6,275 bases of DNA. Origin: Acidimicrobium sp. (lineage in GTDB: Bacteria > Actinomycetota > Acidimicrobiia > Acidimicrobiales > Ilumatobacteraceae). Below the pieces are notes generated by a model. That model did no database searches, had not been told where the DNA came from, and saw nothing but the letters and a program-made list of their open reading frames with translations. Shown here one piece after another: positions 5,319 through 6,275 of the stretch; position 1 is the stretch's first letter; each line of letters starts with the position of its first letter. A program made the position numbers and the translations under genes. The DNA lies in assembly GCA_003535455.1 (NCBI GenBank), contig DOHD01000040.1:15170-21444 (forward strand). The letters are read 5' to 3'.

Positions 5319-6179
5319 CTAACAGCTTTTTATACTGCGAAGCCAAGACCTTACGCTCACCCGTGGCTGCCAGCCCAAGTTAATGGCATTTTGAATATCC
5401 ATTATGAAACCATAGTCAAGGTTTTCTGATCCATTTTCAATAACGACTTCAGGATTTGCAGCAACGCAAATCTCCCTAAGTGAAATGATGTTTTCTTCTC
5501 CTCCAGCAGCATTTAACACTTGCTGATATGCACCATCTTCAAATATTTTCAGTGTCAAATCTGCTAGATCACTTACATGAAGCGGGTCTCGAACTGCACG
5601 ACCTAAATTATCAAGTCGGACTTTTCCGTCTAAACAAGATTTTTTAACCAGAACCGATATAAGCCCTTTTCCCAAACCCCAATTATCGGTGTAGGGCGTG
5701 TTTAGGCGAATAACTGTTCCTTTCTCGTACCCCTGGCACAAATACTCTGCCAAAAGTTTTGTTTTCCCATAAGAGTGCAATGGGAAGCAAGGCTCATTCT
5801 CAGAAATTCGACGTAAGTCGTGTTCGCCTGAAAATAACTTAAGTGGATCTTTTCGAAAATCTCTCAAGCCAATAACTTCACGGGTTGAGATTTGAATTAG
5901 TGGTAATCGAGAGTCTGAAACGACCTGAAGAAGATTTTCTAGTCCTTTCACGTTGACTCGATAGTCTTCAGAATCCAAATGGATATGCTGTCGCTTCAGA
6001 TCTGCAATCATTGCAAAATTGATCACAAAATCCGGAGAAAAATTTTTAATGTCGCTGGCTCGAATTGCATATATATCGCTAGGAACATCAAAAACTATGG
6101 GAGTCAAACCCTGATTACTTAAATATTTACAGTACTCACTACCAAGGTTTCCCTTACCACCGATAACCAAAACTCTCAA
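5319..6179 (-). CDS. NAD-dependent epimerase/dehydratase (extended SDR, RmlD-like size)
   Basis: This 286-residue enzyme has a complete Rossmann-type nucleotide-sugar epimerase/dehydratase or reductase fold. The N-terminus MRVLVIGGKGNLG contains the GxxGxxG dinucleotide motif (Gly7, Gly10, Gly13). Asp31 at the end of the second strand suggests NAD rather than NADP. Ser98/Thr99 in QISTREV and Tyr137-Lys141 in SYGKTK give the Ser/Thr-Tyr-Lys catalytic set. RDPLHVSDLADL (197-208) is the usual substrate-domain motif. The start is TTG, backed by GGAGGAG (6193-6187) with a 7-base spacer and a 4-base TTGA overlap with the preceding SDR gene. Sampled lines are only about 33-43% G+C, well below the tad genes. 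The substrate cannot be read from sequence; nucleotide-sugar modification for a surface glycan is the most likely role. Confidence 0.82.
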   Translation of the reverse strand: MRVLVIGGKGNLGSEYCKYLSNQGLTPIVFDVPSDIYAIRASDIKNFSPDFVINFAMIADLKRQHIHLDSEDYRVNVKGLENLLQVVSDSRLPLIQISTREVIGLRDFRKDPLKLFSGEHDLRRISENEPCFPLHSYGKTKLLAEYLCQGYEKGTVIRLNTPYTDNWGLGKGLISVLVKKSCLDGKVRLDNLGRAVRDPLHVSDLADLTLKIFEDGAYQQVLNAAGGEENIISLREICVAANPEVVIENGSENLDYGFIMDIQNAINLGWQPRVSVRSWLRSIKSC

Positions 6180-6275
6180 TTAGACGCTCCTCCATCGATT
6201 TCAATGTTGCAACCATTCAGATAGGTGGTTTTTCGATCACATAGAAAACTGACGACCCTCGCAACTTCTTCAGGC
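6176..6275 (-). CDS. C-terminal end of a short-chain dehydrogenase/reductase (partial)
   Basis: Only the last 32 residues are in the window. They read PEEVARVVSFLCDRKTTYLN, followed by GCNIEIDGGASN and a stop. This is the normal ending of classical SDR enzymes (FabG-like): PEEVA, then a helix with FL, then a GxxIxIDGG closing motif. The catalytic Ser-Tyr-Lys and cofactor motifs lie outside the window, so the substrate is unknown. The last codons contain the GGAGGAG ribosome site of the following epimerase gene, and the stop overlaps its TTG start, so the two are almost certainly co-expressed. An SDR paired with a sugar epimerase suggests a small glycan or nucleotide-sugar biosynthesis module. 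Confidence 0.8.
   Translation of the reverse strand, partial: PEEVARVVSFLCDRKTTYLNGCNIEIDGGASN
6187..6193 (-). promoter_or_regulatory. Ribosome binding site that supports the TTG start of the epimerase gene
   Basis: GGAGGAG lies inside the Gly-Gly-Ala codons of the SDR tail, 7 bases before TTG (6179-6177). No ATG or GTG in frame offers a comparable site that keeps the GxxGxxG motif at the N-terminus. Confidence 0.7.

Noticed and set aside
5201..5383. Plus-strand frame of 60 codons spanning the gap before cpaB
   Set aside because: It crosses the terminator and promoter candidates and the end of the epimerase gene; its translation has no recognisable feature, and nothing supports a convergent gene.

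Overview
The window holds one continuous block of genes, all read from the minus strand. Genes are therefore listed below from high to low coordinates, which is the order of transcription. Most of it (about 15 to 5182) is a Tad/Flp-type pilus cluster in the order cpaB - cpaF/tadA - tadB - tadC - small Flp-like pilin - TadE-like - TadE - TadG-like. Upstream, at 5319-6275, lie two genes of nucleotide-sugar or short-chain dehydrogenase type: the last 32 codons of an SDR oxidoreductase and a complete NAD-dependent epimerase/dehydratase. No CRISPR array, insertion sequence, tRNA or rRNA gene was seen, and no gap longer than about 140 bases lacks a gene.

The gene set suggests a monoderm actinobacterium. 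There is a CpaF ATPase with separate TadB and TadC, a short Flp-like protein and several TadE/TadG-type pseudopilins, and no outer-membrane secretin in the slot where it would be expected. Base composition is moderate: sampled 60-base lines in the tad part are near 57% G+C. Together with the sequence style this would fit an aquatic Acidimicrobiia-like lineage. That placement is an inference from general impression, not from a marker gene.

The secretion-motor genes are packed tightly. The cpaB/cpaF, cpaF/tadB, TadE-like/TadE and TadE/TadG junctions overlap by 1 to 4 bases (ATGA, GTGA or TGATG type), and tadB/tadC are 4 bases apart. Two larger gaps interrupt the series: 136 bases before cpaB and 64 bases before the pilin gene. 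Both gaps carry the same two-box sequence, at almost the same distance from the start codon. This is the most interesting non-coding signal in the window and suggests that the machinery genes and the pilin gene share a promoter or leader control.

Functionally, CpaF should power the TadB/TadC inner-membrane platform, which assembles the small pilin after leader cleavage by a prepilin peptidase not encoded here. The TadE/TadG-like proteins would be minor pseudopilins, and CpaB a membrane-anchored SAF-domain assembly factor. The upstream epimerase/SDR pair looks like part of a separate, more A+T-rich sugar or glycan module. It appears to be separated from the tad operon by a probable intrinsic terminator.
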